Shown here: positions 1 to 11,596 of the stretch, in pieces
Layout of the letters: every line of letters begins with the position of its first letter
How positions within the stretch are numbered: the first letter of the stretch is position 1
DNA from: Dissophora ornata
Taxonomy: Eukaryota > Mortierellomycota > Mortierellomycetes > Mortierellales > Mortierellaceae
Direction of reading: 5' to 3'
Assembly: GCA_025201705.1 (NCBI GenBank)
Contig: MU616752.1
Location: forward strand, 1 to 45,825
Length of the DNA: 45,825 nucleotides
The notes under the pieces: model-generated
Databases searched by the model: none
What the model was told of the DNA's origin: nothing
What the model saw: only the letters and a program-made list of their open reading frames with translations
Program-made: the position numbers and the translations under genes

Positions 1-24
1 AAAAAAAAAAAAAAAAAAAAAAAA
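1..24. repeat. poly(A) run at the window edge
   Basis: Twenty-four consecutive A residues start the window, so the true length is unknown. A homopolymer of the same length occurs at 11795-11818. Either could be a simple microsatellite or the tail scar of a retroposed sequence; no target-site duplication was identified. Confidence 0.9.
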
Positions 25-434
25 GGAATGATGAAAAACGAAACGTAAATAAATCCAAATGTCCATAATAATAGTGAGGGGAAGGCGTTAGAAAAAACCG
101 TGATTACTCACGGCGCACGAGCTTACATTGCTGGCTTGCCAAGATGGTTATTACGCTTTCAGGAACCCCCCACCTATCTTTGGATCAAACAATGGTGGGG
201 ACTTTCTGTGGCACTGTTGTTTGTGGTATTTTAAAAAAATGCTACTGCTGCTGCTGCTGCTGGTGATAAAAACAATAAATGCATATGACAGCATGGCAGT
301 GGATGGTTGATCTTGTCGTTGTATGAATTATTGTTGATTGATTATTCCATCAACCTATATGACTTTCCTATGGGCACACCCATGCATTGAGATTACGGTG
401 CAAAAATAAGAACAGCTTTCTCCGAGCTGCGTCT
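1..434. other. intergenic, 3' flank of the RNPS1-like gene
   Basis: No convincing gene is seen here. The stretch opens with a run of 24 A residues (1-24) that may continue beyond the window, and carries a short CTG-rich microsatellite near 241-262. Short open frames here have no recognisable domain. It is the downstream flank of the minus-strand SR gene whose stop codon is at 435-437. Confidence 0.6.
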
Positions 435-2099
435 TTATCTGCGACGTCTTGGAGGAGAGACCGATCTACTTATGGATCGACCACGACCACGGCCGCCGCC
501 GCTTCCTCGTCCACCACGATCCGAGTATGGGCTCTTGCTTCTACTTCTCGACATACTCCTGACAGGGCTTCTTGATCTTGGCGACCTTAACCTCGAACGA
601 CTCACACTACGCGACCACGATCGACGTGATCCTGCTCCAGTTCCTTTTGCTGCAGGTCCGCGTCCACGGCTCGTGCTTCTGTTCCTGCTTATGCTCCTAC
701 CTCCCCTATTAGCATCCCTGCGCACAGGTGACCGGCTTCTACTGACACTATAGCTCCTTCCCCGTCCACCTCTTCCCCGTTGGGGCCTGCTGCGGCTGGG
801 GCTCCTAGATCCATAAGGGCTATACGAGCGTGAGCGCTTCCTGCCTCGCACAGGTGATCTCGATATCGATCGGCTGTAAGATCTGCGGCGACCACGGACA
901 GGTGGAAGAGGAGAATGTCCACGAGGCGCGCGTTGTCCAAGAGGTGCTGCATTTACCCCTCTAGCGCGACGAGTGGGTGAATAACTCTTGATGTTGTAAT
1001 TACGGCGGGCAGGGGGTGGTGGAGAGTAATCGTTCCTGCGGCGAGGTGGTGGAGGCGAGTGGTAGTCACGGCGTCCAGCAGGGGCTGCATCAAAGTTGCC
1101 GCGTCGAGGAGGCGAGTAGTGATCTAGAGGTAGGATTTATGTCAGCAACTGGAGCCTACAGGTGTCACTGAAATAAAAAGGCACATAGTAAATTTCTACC
1201 TTCATTGCGACGTCGAGGAGGCGGAGGTGTTCGGACACGACGACGTGGTGGCGAGAGCGGCACACGTGCTCGGACAGGCTGCTCGGCTGGCAGGGGTACT
1301 CTTGTGATCTTTGTTGCAAATGCGGCCTCGACAATTTCGCCATCCAGCTGACCTCCGTTCCATCCGTCCAATGCCACTTGGGCCTCCTCGCGTGTCTCAT
1401 ACTCGATCTCTGCAAATCCCATGTTGAAACGGACTAGATTGTAGAGCAAGAGTGGTAAACAATGTCAGAGAAAAATAACTTCAATAGCACAGCTCCTGGA
1501 AAATGCATAAAGCCCTTACAGCGCGGGTTGATGGGGAAATTGATTGATTTGATTTTCCCGCACGCCCCAAATATCTCCCTGATATGATCCTCAGTAACAT
1601 TCTTAGTCAGGTTTCCAACTTTGATTGTCGACGCTAAGGAAACGCTATTACTGGGGGATCGAGACCGGGAGTCGCGACGCTGTTGTTTGCGGAGAGGCGA
1701 TCGAGAGTGGGAGGGAGAGTGGGTCAAAGAACGCGATCTGGACCGTCCTAAGGATCTGCCTCTAGAACGGCTTCTGAGACGCGAACCGCGAGCCGCCTTG
1801 GGTGTAGGTGATCTAGAGTAAGAGCGACTGCGGGAGCGGGGCGATCGATTGTAAGGACTCAATGAGCGGGAGGGAGAACGAGCTGAGCGAGAACGAGAGC
1901 GAGAATGAGGGTGAGAATGGGAACGAGAACGCGAGCGGGATTGCGAACGCTGACGTGATCCAGAGCGAGATCTTGATCTGGCGTCCTCCATGGGCACGTC
2001 CTTGTCGACCTCATCTCTGTTGCTATTGGCGTTGCTGTCGACGTCCATGCTATTGGATGCTGCCGCTTTGAGTGCCGGACTGGGACTGCGTGATGGCAT
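435..2099 (-). CDS. RNPS1: RNPS1-like serine/arginine-rich RNA-binding protein
   Basis: Predicted 500 aa from three exons (2099-1520, 1433-1200, 1123-435); both introns are GT-AG and phase 1. Order: an N-terminal Arg-Ser-rich region, one RRM from about residue 157 (RNP2-like IKVGNLTKNV, then RNP1-like MGFAEIEYETREEA), then an unusually long C-terminal tail of RS, RG and PPRR repeats. The RRM resembles RNPS1, the exon-junction-complex accessory factor that couples splicing to mRNA export and nonsense-mediated decay in the nucleus. Human RNPS1 is about 305 aa, so the tail is expanded. Intron 1 interrupts the RRM around residue 194. The start is the first ATG of the RS frame and faces Pelota 205 bp away. 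Another single-RRM SR factor is possible, but the motif set favours RNPS1. Confidence 0.85.
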
Positions 2100-2303
2100 C
2101 TTTGGCTGGTCTGGACAGAGTGGAAGAATGCTGCAGGTTTTGATGGAACAAAAGAGATAAGATCAAGAAACACGCTCGCGGACAGCGACCGACCTACGTC
2201 AGAGTGACTGTTTTTCATTGGCCACACTTTTTCAAAAAAAAGGACCATGCCCCGCCGCGCTTTTATTTTTTTGACTTCTTCACTCAACAACTTTCGGATC
2301 GCA
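2100..2303. promoter_or_regulatory. shared divergent promoter region, RNPS1 / Pelota
   Basis: Only 204 bp separate the two start codons, which point away from each other, so both promoters and 5' leaders must lie here or overlap the genes. No TATA element is obvious. Co-regulation of the two mRNA-surveillance genes is inferred from the arrangement, not seen. Confidence 0.5.
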
Positions 2304-4063
2304 ATGAAACTCGTCAAACAGTTCATCGAAAAGGACAAATCAGGATATGTCACCCTCATCCCGGAGGAATTCGAGGACATGTGGCATGTCTACAACCTCA
2401 TCCAAAAGCATGATCAACTAAGAGCCGTTACTATTCGGTACGCGGAGGAGACCTTTCTCGAACTTTTTATATCGACTACGCCCCCACGGCTCTTTCACAA
2501 TGTGAAAACATGGGGTCTGTAACAAATTGACTGAGCGCATGTGCTTACATCGCCTTCTTTATATCAATGAATGTAGCCGCATCCAGTCAGAAAGCTCGAC
2601 GGGATCCGTAGACAGTCAAAGGATAAGACTCACCCTGACCATCTCAGTCGATAATGTGGATTTTGACACGCAAGTGGGAATGCTGCGGATAAATGGACGC
2701 GTCATTGTGGAGAACCCACACGTCAAGGTATGTGACAGGATTAGACACTGTCTATTGACAGATGAGACATTAATTTCCCTTGAAGTTGCCAGCATCACGG
2801 TACTGAAAGTTTAACTTCCGTCGTTTGTCATTGGTGCCGATCTAGTTGGGAACCTTCCATACCATCGACCTGGAGATGAACCGCAGCTTCACTCTTATTA
2901 AACCAGAATGGGACATCATTGCACTGGAGAGAGTTCAGGAGGCATGCGACATCGCAAAAAAGGCTGATGTTGCCGCCGTGATCTGTCAGGAGGGCCTCGC
3001 GAACGTATGCTTATTGACATCGAGTATGACTATCATTCGCCAACATATTGACTGTCCCGTGCCAAGGAAGCGCAAAGGATCCGTTACCAACTATGAAAAG
3101 GTAACACCGCTCATGCCGCTTTCTGTAGTTGTTTACGGGAATGCGAAGTGAACGCGCGTGTCATCGCTAACACTCGATTTTACGCTGGAAATACAGGGAT
3201 TGAAACGGTTTTTCGAGCAGATATATCAGGCTATTCTTCGCCATATTGATTTTGAAATCGTCAAGTGTGTCATCTTGGGAAGTCCAGGATTTGTGAGAGA
3301 ACAGCTGTACGATTACATTTTCGCAGAGGCAGTGGTAACGTATATCTCGTTTTCGAATTCGTGTAGATGCCGATCAATTGGCATCAGACTCTGACGATTT
3401 TGTATGCACTCACAAAACAGAGGACGGACAACAAGACACTGATGCAAAACCGCAGTAAATTCATCATGGTCCATACATCGACAGGCCACAAGCAGGCATT
3501 GCAGGAAGTCATGAATGATCCAGCCATCAAGATCAAACTTGCAGATACCAAGGCGGCGCAGGAAGTACAAGCACTGGACCAGTTTTACGAGATGATGAAT
3601 ATGGATCCCGACAGGGCGTTTTATGGATTCAAGGATGTCTCCAAGGCAGCAGAGCGCGGCGCCATTGGCACGTTGTTGGTTACGGACGAACTCTTCAGGG
3701 CTGCGGATATTACCAAGAGGCGGCAGTACATTGCATTGGTCGAGTCGGCACGTGCGTCAGGGGCCAAGGTCTTTGTTTTTTCTAGTCTGCACGTTTCGGG
3801 GGAGAGTAAGTGGGCGCAGAGTATCGTGGACCTTGGTATGTGCGAGTTGGAATGAGTGAGCGCTAACCATTTCCTTCTCTGTATGATACATAGACCTTAA
3901 TCAGCTCACGGGAGTCGCAGCGATTCTCACGTTCCCGCTGCCTGACCTTGATGATGAAGAAGAGGTGGAAGAAGCCGTTGAGGATACGGGGATGGACGAG
4001 GACGGCATGCCGCCGATGCACTCAAATCAGAACCACGAGGTCTTTGATGCTATACTAGGATAG
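2304..4063 (+). CDS. DOM34: Pelota/Dom34, ribosome-rescue factor
   Basis: Predicted 410 aa from six exons: 2304-2437, 2577-2727, 2846-3100, 3197-3334, 3421-3805, 3894-4063. All junctions keep frame and rebuild the Pelota sequence from the typical N-terminus ([11 protein letters not shown]) to an acidic C-terminus. Visible family blocks include ESSTGSVDS, a basic PRKRKG loop, [41 protein letters not shown] and [20 protein letters not shown]. Pelota is an eRF1 paralogue that acts with Hbs1 to split stalled ribosomes in No-Go and Non-Stop decay; like the family it has no GGQ motif. Length matches orthologues (human 385 aa). An in-frame upstream ATG at 2247 would add 19 residues, but the conserved N-terminus marks 2304 as the start. 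At the last intron the donor at 3806 is preferred to a later GT at 3836 because it restores the conserved GENLNQLTG. Confidence 0.97.
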
Positions 4064-5125
4064 GTCCTCAAGTGATGCACATTCAGACACGCACATCTAT
4101 GAAGTGCAAATACAGCAAATAGAAAGAGACCAAAAATCATAAAAAAGAAAGAGACCAAAAACTATTACATCGGTATGCCACATGACAGCAGCGGATCTTC
4201 AAAGACTAGATTGAGCGAGAGAGTTGTCGAGAGGGACTTTTTTTTCACACACGAGTCAGGAAGTAGATGATGTTGTGATGCGCGATTTATTTGCTTCCGA
4301 GATTAAAATTCTCGACTCTGGAGTTACCGACCGTCGATTGCATGTTTGTGTAATGCTTTGGTGAGCAACCGCTTTTTTGCTATCTCTCATTCTGCGAATG
4401 AATTGAGAGCAATTCAAAGCGCTCGGGAAGTGGGATATCTTATACCTTGCACAGGGCATCAACACTAGCGAGCGACAATACGGATGGGTAGTATCACCAT
4501 GATTGCCAACAAGTCTTTTTAAGGTCATGTGGCGCGATCACCGCGGTGGCCATCTATTTGTGACGAAAGAATGTACCACAGAGCACGTCCCAAAAATAAA
4601 TTAGACTTGCAGACATCAATTTATGTTGCGCCCAAACAAATTTGTGCGTGCGTGCGTGCAGTGCATGCATGGTGGGCTGTGGGCTGTTGGTCAGTACCTG
4701 GATTCACATTCAGCCATGTTCCCATCCTTCCCCAACTCTCCCATTCTTGTCCTTCTTCCATTTCGTTCTCTTCATCGTGGCCATTCAACTCATTCTCACA
4801 TACATTGTCGCTTGCATCGACCCGCAGCTTACCCGCATTACTATCAACGATCTCTCTTTGTCCTGCACTGCTCTTCCTGCAACCTGTACCGCACACCAAG
4901 GAATACTTTCACCCATCGGTACACTACGTCTCATTGTATCTGTCAGAAACATATCGGCACTCCCTTCCGATCAGTTGAACGCTTCGTCTCCTGCAGCCCT
5001 CCGTCTTTGTTGTAGAGGGAAAAGGGACAAATCTGTGTTTCTTTCGATCACAACGAAACATCACCTGGTACACCAATCAAACTGTTCCCGGTAAACCCGT
5101 GCATCGACGCTCATCCTCCATTTGA
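4064..5125. other. intergenic between Pelota and the ADAM gene
   Basis: No gene is recognised. Features seen: A-rich sequence just after the Pelota stop (about 4105-4165), a short GTGC-repeat run near 4643-4662, and a CT-rich stretch from about 4715 to 4800, which fits a fungal core promoter and leader for the plus-strand ADAM gene starting at 5126. Several short open frames overlap the CT-rich part and look like composition artefacts. Confidence 0.6.
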
Positions 5126-8100
5126 ATGCGTGCCTCAATAACGGATGCAAGATACTGCCGCATTGCAGCTGCAGCACTCTCCCTGCTGTTGCTGTCCCTG
5201 ACTGTCCTTGATCCCGTTCAAGGTGAGTGACAGAAGAGAAAAGAAAAACCGGCTCTGCATACATTCCATTCATTATGCACGTCAGCCTGCTTTGCATTTC
5301 TATTTTCTAATGCTGTCAATATCAATCAAAAACAGCACACTCGACTGCATGGCCTGTAATCACACATTCTGAAAATATCCTCAAATTACGCCACGACATC
5401 CTCCCTAAAGACTACAGCAACCCTGCACCACTATCGATCCACAAACGCAGTACATCATCAGGACTGCAACCAGAAAGCAACAGCAATGGCATGGTGAGCA
5501 TGAACGACATTGTCCGCATCCAATTCACAGCTTATAATACCACGTTCCATCTCCACCTGGAACCGAATCTGGATTTGGTCCATCCCGAGGCTGACCTTGG
5601 TGACGGCCTTTCAAGGGATGAGATCATGGCGTTCAAAGGCGTAGTTGTAGAAGATGAGCACCACTCGGATAGGAAGTGGGATAGAGCTGCGAGGACATCA
5701 AAGGCCGAAAACAGCCAGCGGACAGTCGAACATATGCTGTATGAGGATGGTGTGCTTGGATGGGCACGCATGATGATCGAACATGACCCCGACAACGAGT
5801 AAGAGCTAGAAGTGCAACCTAATGTTCGCATGTTTTGTACTCGTACACGATACAAAACTCTGTCGATCTTTGTGTGCGATCCTGGGCTGAAGTGTTTGTT
5901 TGTATTTACGTCTTTAGGAACGCACTAGTGTTGAGAGGCGCGTTCATGGCTGACGGGGATACATACCATGTCACGACGCAGCAGCACTATCATATTCAAA
6001 AGCGATCCGACGACGCTCTACCTTCCACCTCCCCATCGTCATCACCAGGATCCGGTCTCGTCATCTACCGCGACTCTGATCTATATGGCCGGCACAGCGG
6101 TATTCGGAGGAAACGTGGGCTTGTTCAGGAGGAAGAATCGAGTTGTGGGGCTGATTTGCTCATGAACAGAGCAGCACGAAATGGTACCGATAGCTCCGCA
6201 CTACCTCCGGTGCACGAGTACTACTATCCTCCAAATACCACAACGTCGATTCCAGTGAGCGATGGACTGGATTTGAGTTCGTCGTGGATGGGTCTGTGGA
6301 AGAAGAGTCCTCTGACGAAGAGAGGGGTGGCGCTTAAAGTCGCAGGACCAACCCCAGTCCCTGATGGATGCCCCGCCAACCGCCTCGTCAACTACATGGT
6401 AAGTAGGATAGGAGAAAAGGATAGAGCTTAATGAGTTCGAGGTTTTCTCATGGCGCCTTACCAAACTTCTCTACATTCGACTCTTCCAGGGAGTCGCTGC
6501 TGACTGCACCTACGTTCGCACCTACAACGGAGCTGCTAATGCTCGAAAGCAAATCTTTGCGGACTTCAACACTGCATCAGGGATTTACGAAAGTACTTTC
6601 AACGTCGCACTTGGAGTGATTGCACTCAATATCGTCCCAGACGGATGTCCGACTACCCCTGTCAAGGGTCAGGAGTGGAACCAAGATTGCTCCACTGCAT
6701 ATTCAATTGATCAGCGACTCAGCGACTTCTCTTTTTGGAGAGGTCAATCTAGTCGCGTAGGCGATGGCGCCGGTCTCTGGCATTTGATGACTAAGTGTAA
6801 TTCGGGACCTGTTGTTGGCATCGCATGGACAAAGGCGTTGTGTCAAATGAAGTCGCAATCTCAGACGACGCAAGGTCAACAACAATACACAGCGGGCACA
6901 GGCGTATCGTCGATCTCGCCGAATGAGTGGATGGTGGTAGCGCACGAGATCGGACACGGATTTGGAGCTATCCATGACTGTAACCAACAAACATGTCCCT
7001 CCGGCCCTTCCACCGGCCAATGTTGCCCGCTTTCAACATCCCTTTGCGATGCTGGAGCAAAGTATATCATGAACCCATCGGAATCTACTCCGACAAAGCT
7101 TTTCTCACCATGCAGTATCAAGGCCATCTGCAGTACTGTCAAGAGCTCCTCAGGACAATGTCTCAAACCACCCGGTACCCGTACCACCCAAAACTCTGAG
7201 AGCAATATATGTGGCAACGGTTTGAAGGAGGCCGGAGAAGAATGCGACTGTGGGTCAGCCGATGATTGTGCTAAGGATCCGTGTTGCGACGGCACGACCT
7301 GCAAGCTCAAGAGCGGCGCTGTTTGTGATGACCTGAATGACGACTGCTGTTTGAACTGTCAACTCCGCCCTTCAGGACAAGTCTGTCGTACAGCTATCTC
7401 GGAATGCGACATTGAAGAAGTATGTTCAGGCACTAGCGCTACCTGCCCATCTGACCAACGTGTCGCCAATCAGACCCCTTGTAAAGGTACCGGCAACATG
7501 ACAGGACTCGAGTGTGCCAATGGAGTCTGCACGTCGCGAGATCTGCAGTGTCAACAACAGGATCGGACCGGTATCACAAAGCAATGTGGTGCATCTAATT
7601 CTTGCGACCTGACCTGCAACGACCCTAGTGGCTCTCCTATGAGTTGCATGCAAATCCCCGGTGTTTTCTTCATTGACGGCAGCCCCTGTGGATTCGGAGG
7701 CACTTGTAATTCAGGAAGTTGCGAGTATAGCAGCGGTGTGGATGGAGTTATGAGCTGGGCCAAGAATCATCTCACGATCGTCATCCCGGTGGCAGCCATC
7801 CTTGGATTGATTGTTATATGCTGCGTTTGGAGTTGTTGCTGCGCTGGATGTATCGACCGCAGGAGACAGCAGCGGCAGTATGGCAAGCCGCAACGACTGG
7901 GGTCCACCGGATACCAGTATACTGGATTTGCGCCTCCACCGGGCGCACCTCCACCACAGCAGTACCAGATGAATCCAGTGGCTTCTGTGCCGCCGGCGTA
8001 TCAGGATGGGCAGCCCCAGAGACGTTCTACGGGAGGACTCATGCAGCACCCTAACGACAGCAACAGTAGCGATAATCCGTTTGGGAACCATAATGCGCAG

Positions 8101-8160
8101 AACTTTAATCAGCATCAGCAACAGCAGCCGCCGCGACAGTCCCCAGGCGGGTATATCTAA
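5126..8160 (+). CDS. ADAM-family membrane metalloprotease (zinc protease with disintegrin domain)
   Basis: Predicted 903 aa from four exons (5126-5222, 5336-5798, 5918-6398, 6490-8160). The first exon encodes a signal peptide with a hydrophobic core (AAAALSLLLLSLTVL). A prodomain follows to about residue 330, then a reprolysin-type catalytic domain with the zinc motif HEIGHGFGAIHD (about 499-510) and a Met-turn (YIMNPS). A cysteine-dense disintegrin domain opens with ICGNGLKEAGEECDCG (about 586-670), then a Cys-rich region, one transmembrane helix (about 776-797) and a Pro/Gln-rich cytoplasmic tail. This is a complete type I ADAM sheddase layout. The catalytic His/Glu residues are present, so activity is expected. 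A KR dibasic site near the end of exon 3 (SPLTKRG) could be a processing site. The substrate is unknown. The start was chosen because it alone gives a signal peptide that splices in frame. Confidence 0.93.
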
Positions 8161-8267
8161 GTATAGAGTGCATTTTTAGACTTCCTTGAACCATGTATCA
8201 TAGACAATAAAAAAATACCAGCTAAAGCATGTCGTATTTGTTATATTGGTGTTTCTACTGCTTGGCC
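8161..8267. terminator. convergent 3' ends, ADAM and ABCA genes
   Basis: The two stop codons lie 107 bp apart on opposite strands. An AATAAA-like A-rich signal (about 8208-8216) sits downstream of the ADAM stop and could serve as its polyadenylation signal. Transcripts of the two genes probably overlap at their 3' ends. Confidence 0.5.
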
Positions 8268-11200
8268 TTAATGGCGATCCTTCGCTGCTCTCACAAGGGA
8301 TAAGAAAACTTCCTCGAGGGTCGTCTGAGCGATTCCCCAGTTCTTGATCTTTCCCTGCGCCTGGCTCCTCTCCAACATGGCCGTCAAGTCCGCCATACGA
8401 TTGATGCTTTGCATGGGGATACCAAACACCATCACGCCGCCGGACTGGTCCATTAGCACCGACTCGGGGACGATTTCCCTGGTAGCCGTTGTCATCTCCT
8501 GCTCAAGCTCCTTCTGGGAAAGAACGTTGCCATTTACTGTGCTCTGGCTATGAGGCACCTGGCTCGCAGAGTCCTGAACAGCCGGGATAAAGTTTCCAAG
8601 TGCGATCTCAACACGGTATCCGTTTCCAAACTTGTTCTTCAGACGCGTGGTATTACCGATGGCCTTGAGGTGCCCTGACACCATGATTGCGACCTTGTCA
8701 CCCAATGCATCAGCTTCTTCCATAGAGTGGGTGGTCAACAGGATAGAACGGCCGCGCTTGAACTGAGCTAGGAAAGTCCAGACGTGTCGGCGATGGACAG
8801 GGTCCATTCCCGTTGTGGGCTCGTCCAAGATCAACACATCTGGATCACCGATGGTCGAGATGATAGTAGAAAGGCGACGCTTCATACCTCCGGAGAGACT
8901 GCCCGCCATGGTGTCGCGGTTGTTCCAGAGCTGGACAGCCTCGAGACGCGAACGGATCCAGGAAGCTTTCTCACGAATATTTTCCTTGACAGACTCTTTT
9001 TCATTCAAGGAAGCAAGCAGTGCTTCGGCGGGAAGATCCTTGATACCGGCGTAGAGCTGCATGTGTTCCCAACAGGTCAAGTCGTCAAACAGAACGTCAT
9101 GTTGTGGGCATACACCCATCGAAGCGCGAATCTCCTGCATGTCCGTCAGAATCGAGCGGTTGAACAAGAAGGCATTACCAGAAGTCGGGCCTGTGACTCC
9201 GTAGAGCATCTGCATCGTGGTTGATTTTCCGGCTCCGTTCTGTCCCAATAACGCAAACAACTCGTTGGGCTCTGTGATTAAATTCAGGCGGTCCACCGCC
9301 TTGTTCACAATCTTGTTAGATCGACGGCGCACTCGGCAGAAGCAGCAACATAAGAACAGATACATGTTCTTGAAGAACCCAGGTCCGTTACTGTAATAGG
9401 TCTTCGTCAAGTTCGAAATACGGATTGCGACCTGAGTCTGACAGTGAACGGCGCGTTCACGTTCTGCAATCACATCACTGTCCTCGTTTTCAGGTGGTTG
9501 TCCTTCGTAAGGAATGACTTTTTGAGCGTCCACTGATTTCTGACGGGCCATACCCTCATTGCCTCCGTGACGAATCCACTGGAAAAATCGTATAATGCTT
9601 CCAAAAAAGAAGAATACTCCACGGGAGTGTCCGTGCTCGTTCGGGATGACTTGGTCAAAGTAAAGCGTCAACAGGGTAGCAATAAGGACGTTTACGCCAT
9701 AGTATGTCAATGCCGAGACTGGCTGAGGCAATATGTCCTGCAAAACCTGGTCCGATTGTGTGAAGTTCGTCAATGTTGTAAAATTGAACCCCGCGCCAGG
9801 CAAATATGTGCCGTCTGTTCCATTGATAGACCCCAATGCGAACGTTGAGATCTGGCCCCACAGGCGCGCAAAGTGCAAGAATGGCAAGAAGAAAGTCAGA
9901 ATCCAGAAATAGGCCTTCGGAGGCGGGGTTTCTGTTCCGTCTGGGAGCTGAGGGATTCCGTTCGACATATCCGCCCATAGATTAACCCAGGACCCTTGAG
10001 CGATGATTGGAACAACAATCAAGACTGCTACCACAATCGCAAACCCAAAGGCGAGAGCCGATCCAGACTTTTGACAAAATGTCGTGAGCAGGAACCCAAG
10101 TAAGGTCATCCCGTACGCCAGAAGTGCAAACATGCACCACAACACAAACCAGTTCGTGTTCGTGAAGAAGTCCATCCTGAACGCGTACCCAAGTGCGACC
10201 ATCACCGAGGCTTGAACCAATGCCACAATCCAGGCCGTCAACCACTGTGAACTCCAGTATACGACGGAGCTTAAGCCCATCATCTGCATCGACTCTTTAC
10301 ACTTTGACTCCTTCTCCTTCGCGACCCTCAACATCGCCATGACCATCGTGATGCAGGCAGGCAAGGCCATTAAGTTGCACAGCACGTTCATCATGTCGTC
10401 CTTGGATGAGTATCTATTTCGGGTGCTTGCGGTCGGAAACGACTTTAGTGAGTAGTCAAGGTCGGCTTGTTGATGCTGAGGGTCGAGGAATGTGAGCAGG
10501 GCCTCATCAAGGGCACGGATAATGTTAGGAAGCTGAGTGCCATAAGGGTCGTCCGCACTGCTCACGCGGTCGTAGCCGGCTTCCTTGGTGTACTTGAATC
10601 CAGATAGGGTGGACATGTTGGTCGCATGGGACATGTTGTAGTAGACCTGGTAGTTCCAGTGGACTGGTCCTGTGGCAGGAGTCACGTTGGTGAACGCAAT
10701 GCCTATCAAAAATGCAAATGATCAGAGACAAAGTACATGGGTGAATTTCAATCGTTGCTGTCAAGGGCATGTAGATAATTTAAAGAGTCCGTCTTCTTTC
10801 TCTACTTACCGAGCTGAATAGTGTCCGGGTGGGCAAGAGCATAGTCATATATAAATTGCTCTGAGGGCATGGGGACAATACCCAAATTGTTCTTGGGGAC
10901 ACTCGACACGTCCTGCCAGACTTGACTCTCTATCTGCAAGGCAACATTGGTGCGAAGTTGGTTCTTGCTCTGGAAGTACCCCATAATCTGGTTTGTCTCC
11001 GCTGTTGAAGGCGCGTAGACAACCGTCATGCAGGCATTTGAAAGAGGTTCAGGCTAACAATTAACAAACATCACACCACGTTAGCCTCGCTTCAAATGAG
11101 ATGCAACAGCCCATCTCAGTATCACCTATCGCGCCTCCTGCGCCTCCTGCGCCTCGTGCACCCAAATCTTATTTTGGCTTTTTATTTTCCTTACCTTGCA

Positions 11201-11596
11201 TTGTGGGATACCTTCCATGGTCCAGGTCATCACGGTATTATCTGCTGCGACGACTTTTCCATTGTTGGCTACATATGCACTCTGCACACCGTAGATAATT
11301 CCGATCGCCAGTAATGGCAAAATAATGGTCTGTAAGACCGCAGCCTTCCAGTACCGGGTTAACAAGATGCAGTTTAGGCGGCACACTACGCCTAATTGGC
11401 GGAACCGTCGACCAGCAGCTGAGGATGGGCGTGCGGAAGAGTAGACGACTGGCGGGGGAGCGTGAGGCGATTGAGGTGTTGAAACTGACGACACATTGTT
11501 GGCTGCTGTAGATACATGATGATGCGAAGATGACTGGTGAGAGTGGCGGCTTTGGGAATCAGTTTCCTGGAAAGGAATGGTTTGACCTCGCGACAT
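8268..11596 (-). CDS. ABCA-subfamily half transporter (one TMD, one NBD)
   Basis: Predicted 1026 aa from three exons (11596-11195, 11053-10810, 10702-8268). A polar Ser/His-rich N-terminus leads to TM1 (about residues 80-106) and a large luminal/extracellular loop with several N-x-S/T sites. A block of hydrophobic segments follows, then one nucleotide-binding domain with Walker A GQNGAGKST (about 702), Q-loop CPQHDVLFDD, signature LSGGMKRR (about 818), Walker B LILDEPTTGMDP and H-loop TTHSMEEAD. The C-terminus carries the ABCA-typical TLEEVFLSL. All catalytic motifs are intact. The order (TMD then NBD) and the long loop after TM1 fit ABCA, a lipid-transport subfamily. With one NBD of about 1000 aa it resembles plant and protist half-size ABCAs, which must dimerise, rather than the 2000-aa animal full transporters. 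The lipid substrate is inferred from the family only. Confidence 0.93.

Noticed and set aside
472..753. A 93-codon Leu/Arg/Pro-rich plus-strand frame
   Set aside because: Antisense of the RS/RG repeats in the RNPS1 tail, a composition artefact.
3836..3893. Alternative last intron of Pelota starting at the GT at 3836
   Set aside because: It would insert ten extra residues into the conserved HVSGE(N)LNQLTG block; the GTAAGT at 3806 restores it exactly.
4256..4528. A 90-codon minus-strand frame between Pelota and ADAM
   Set aside because: No domain, no conserved-looking composition and no splice support; most likely chance.
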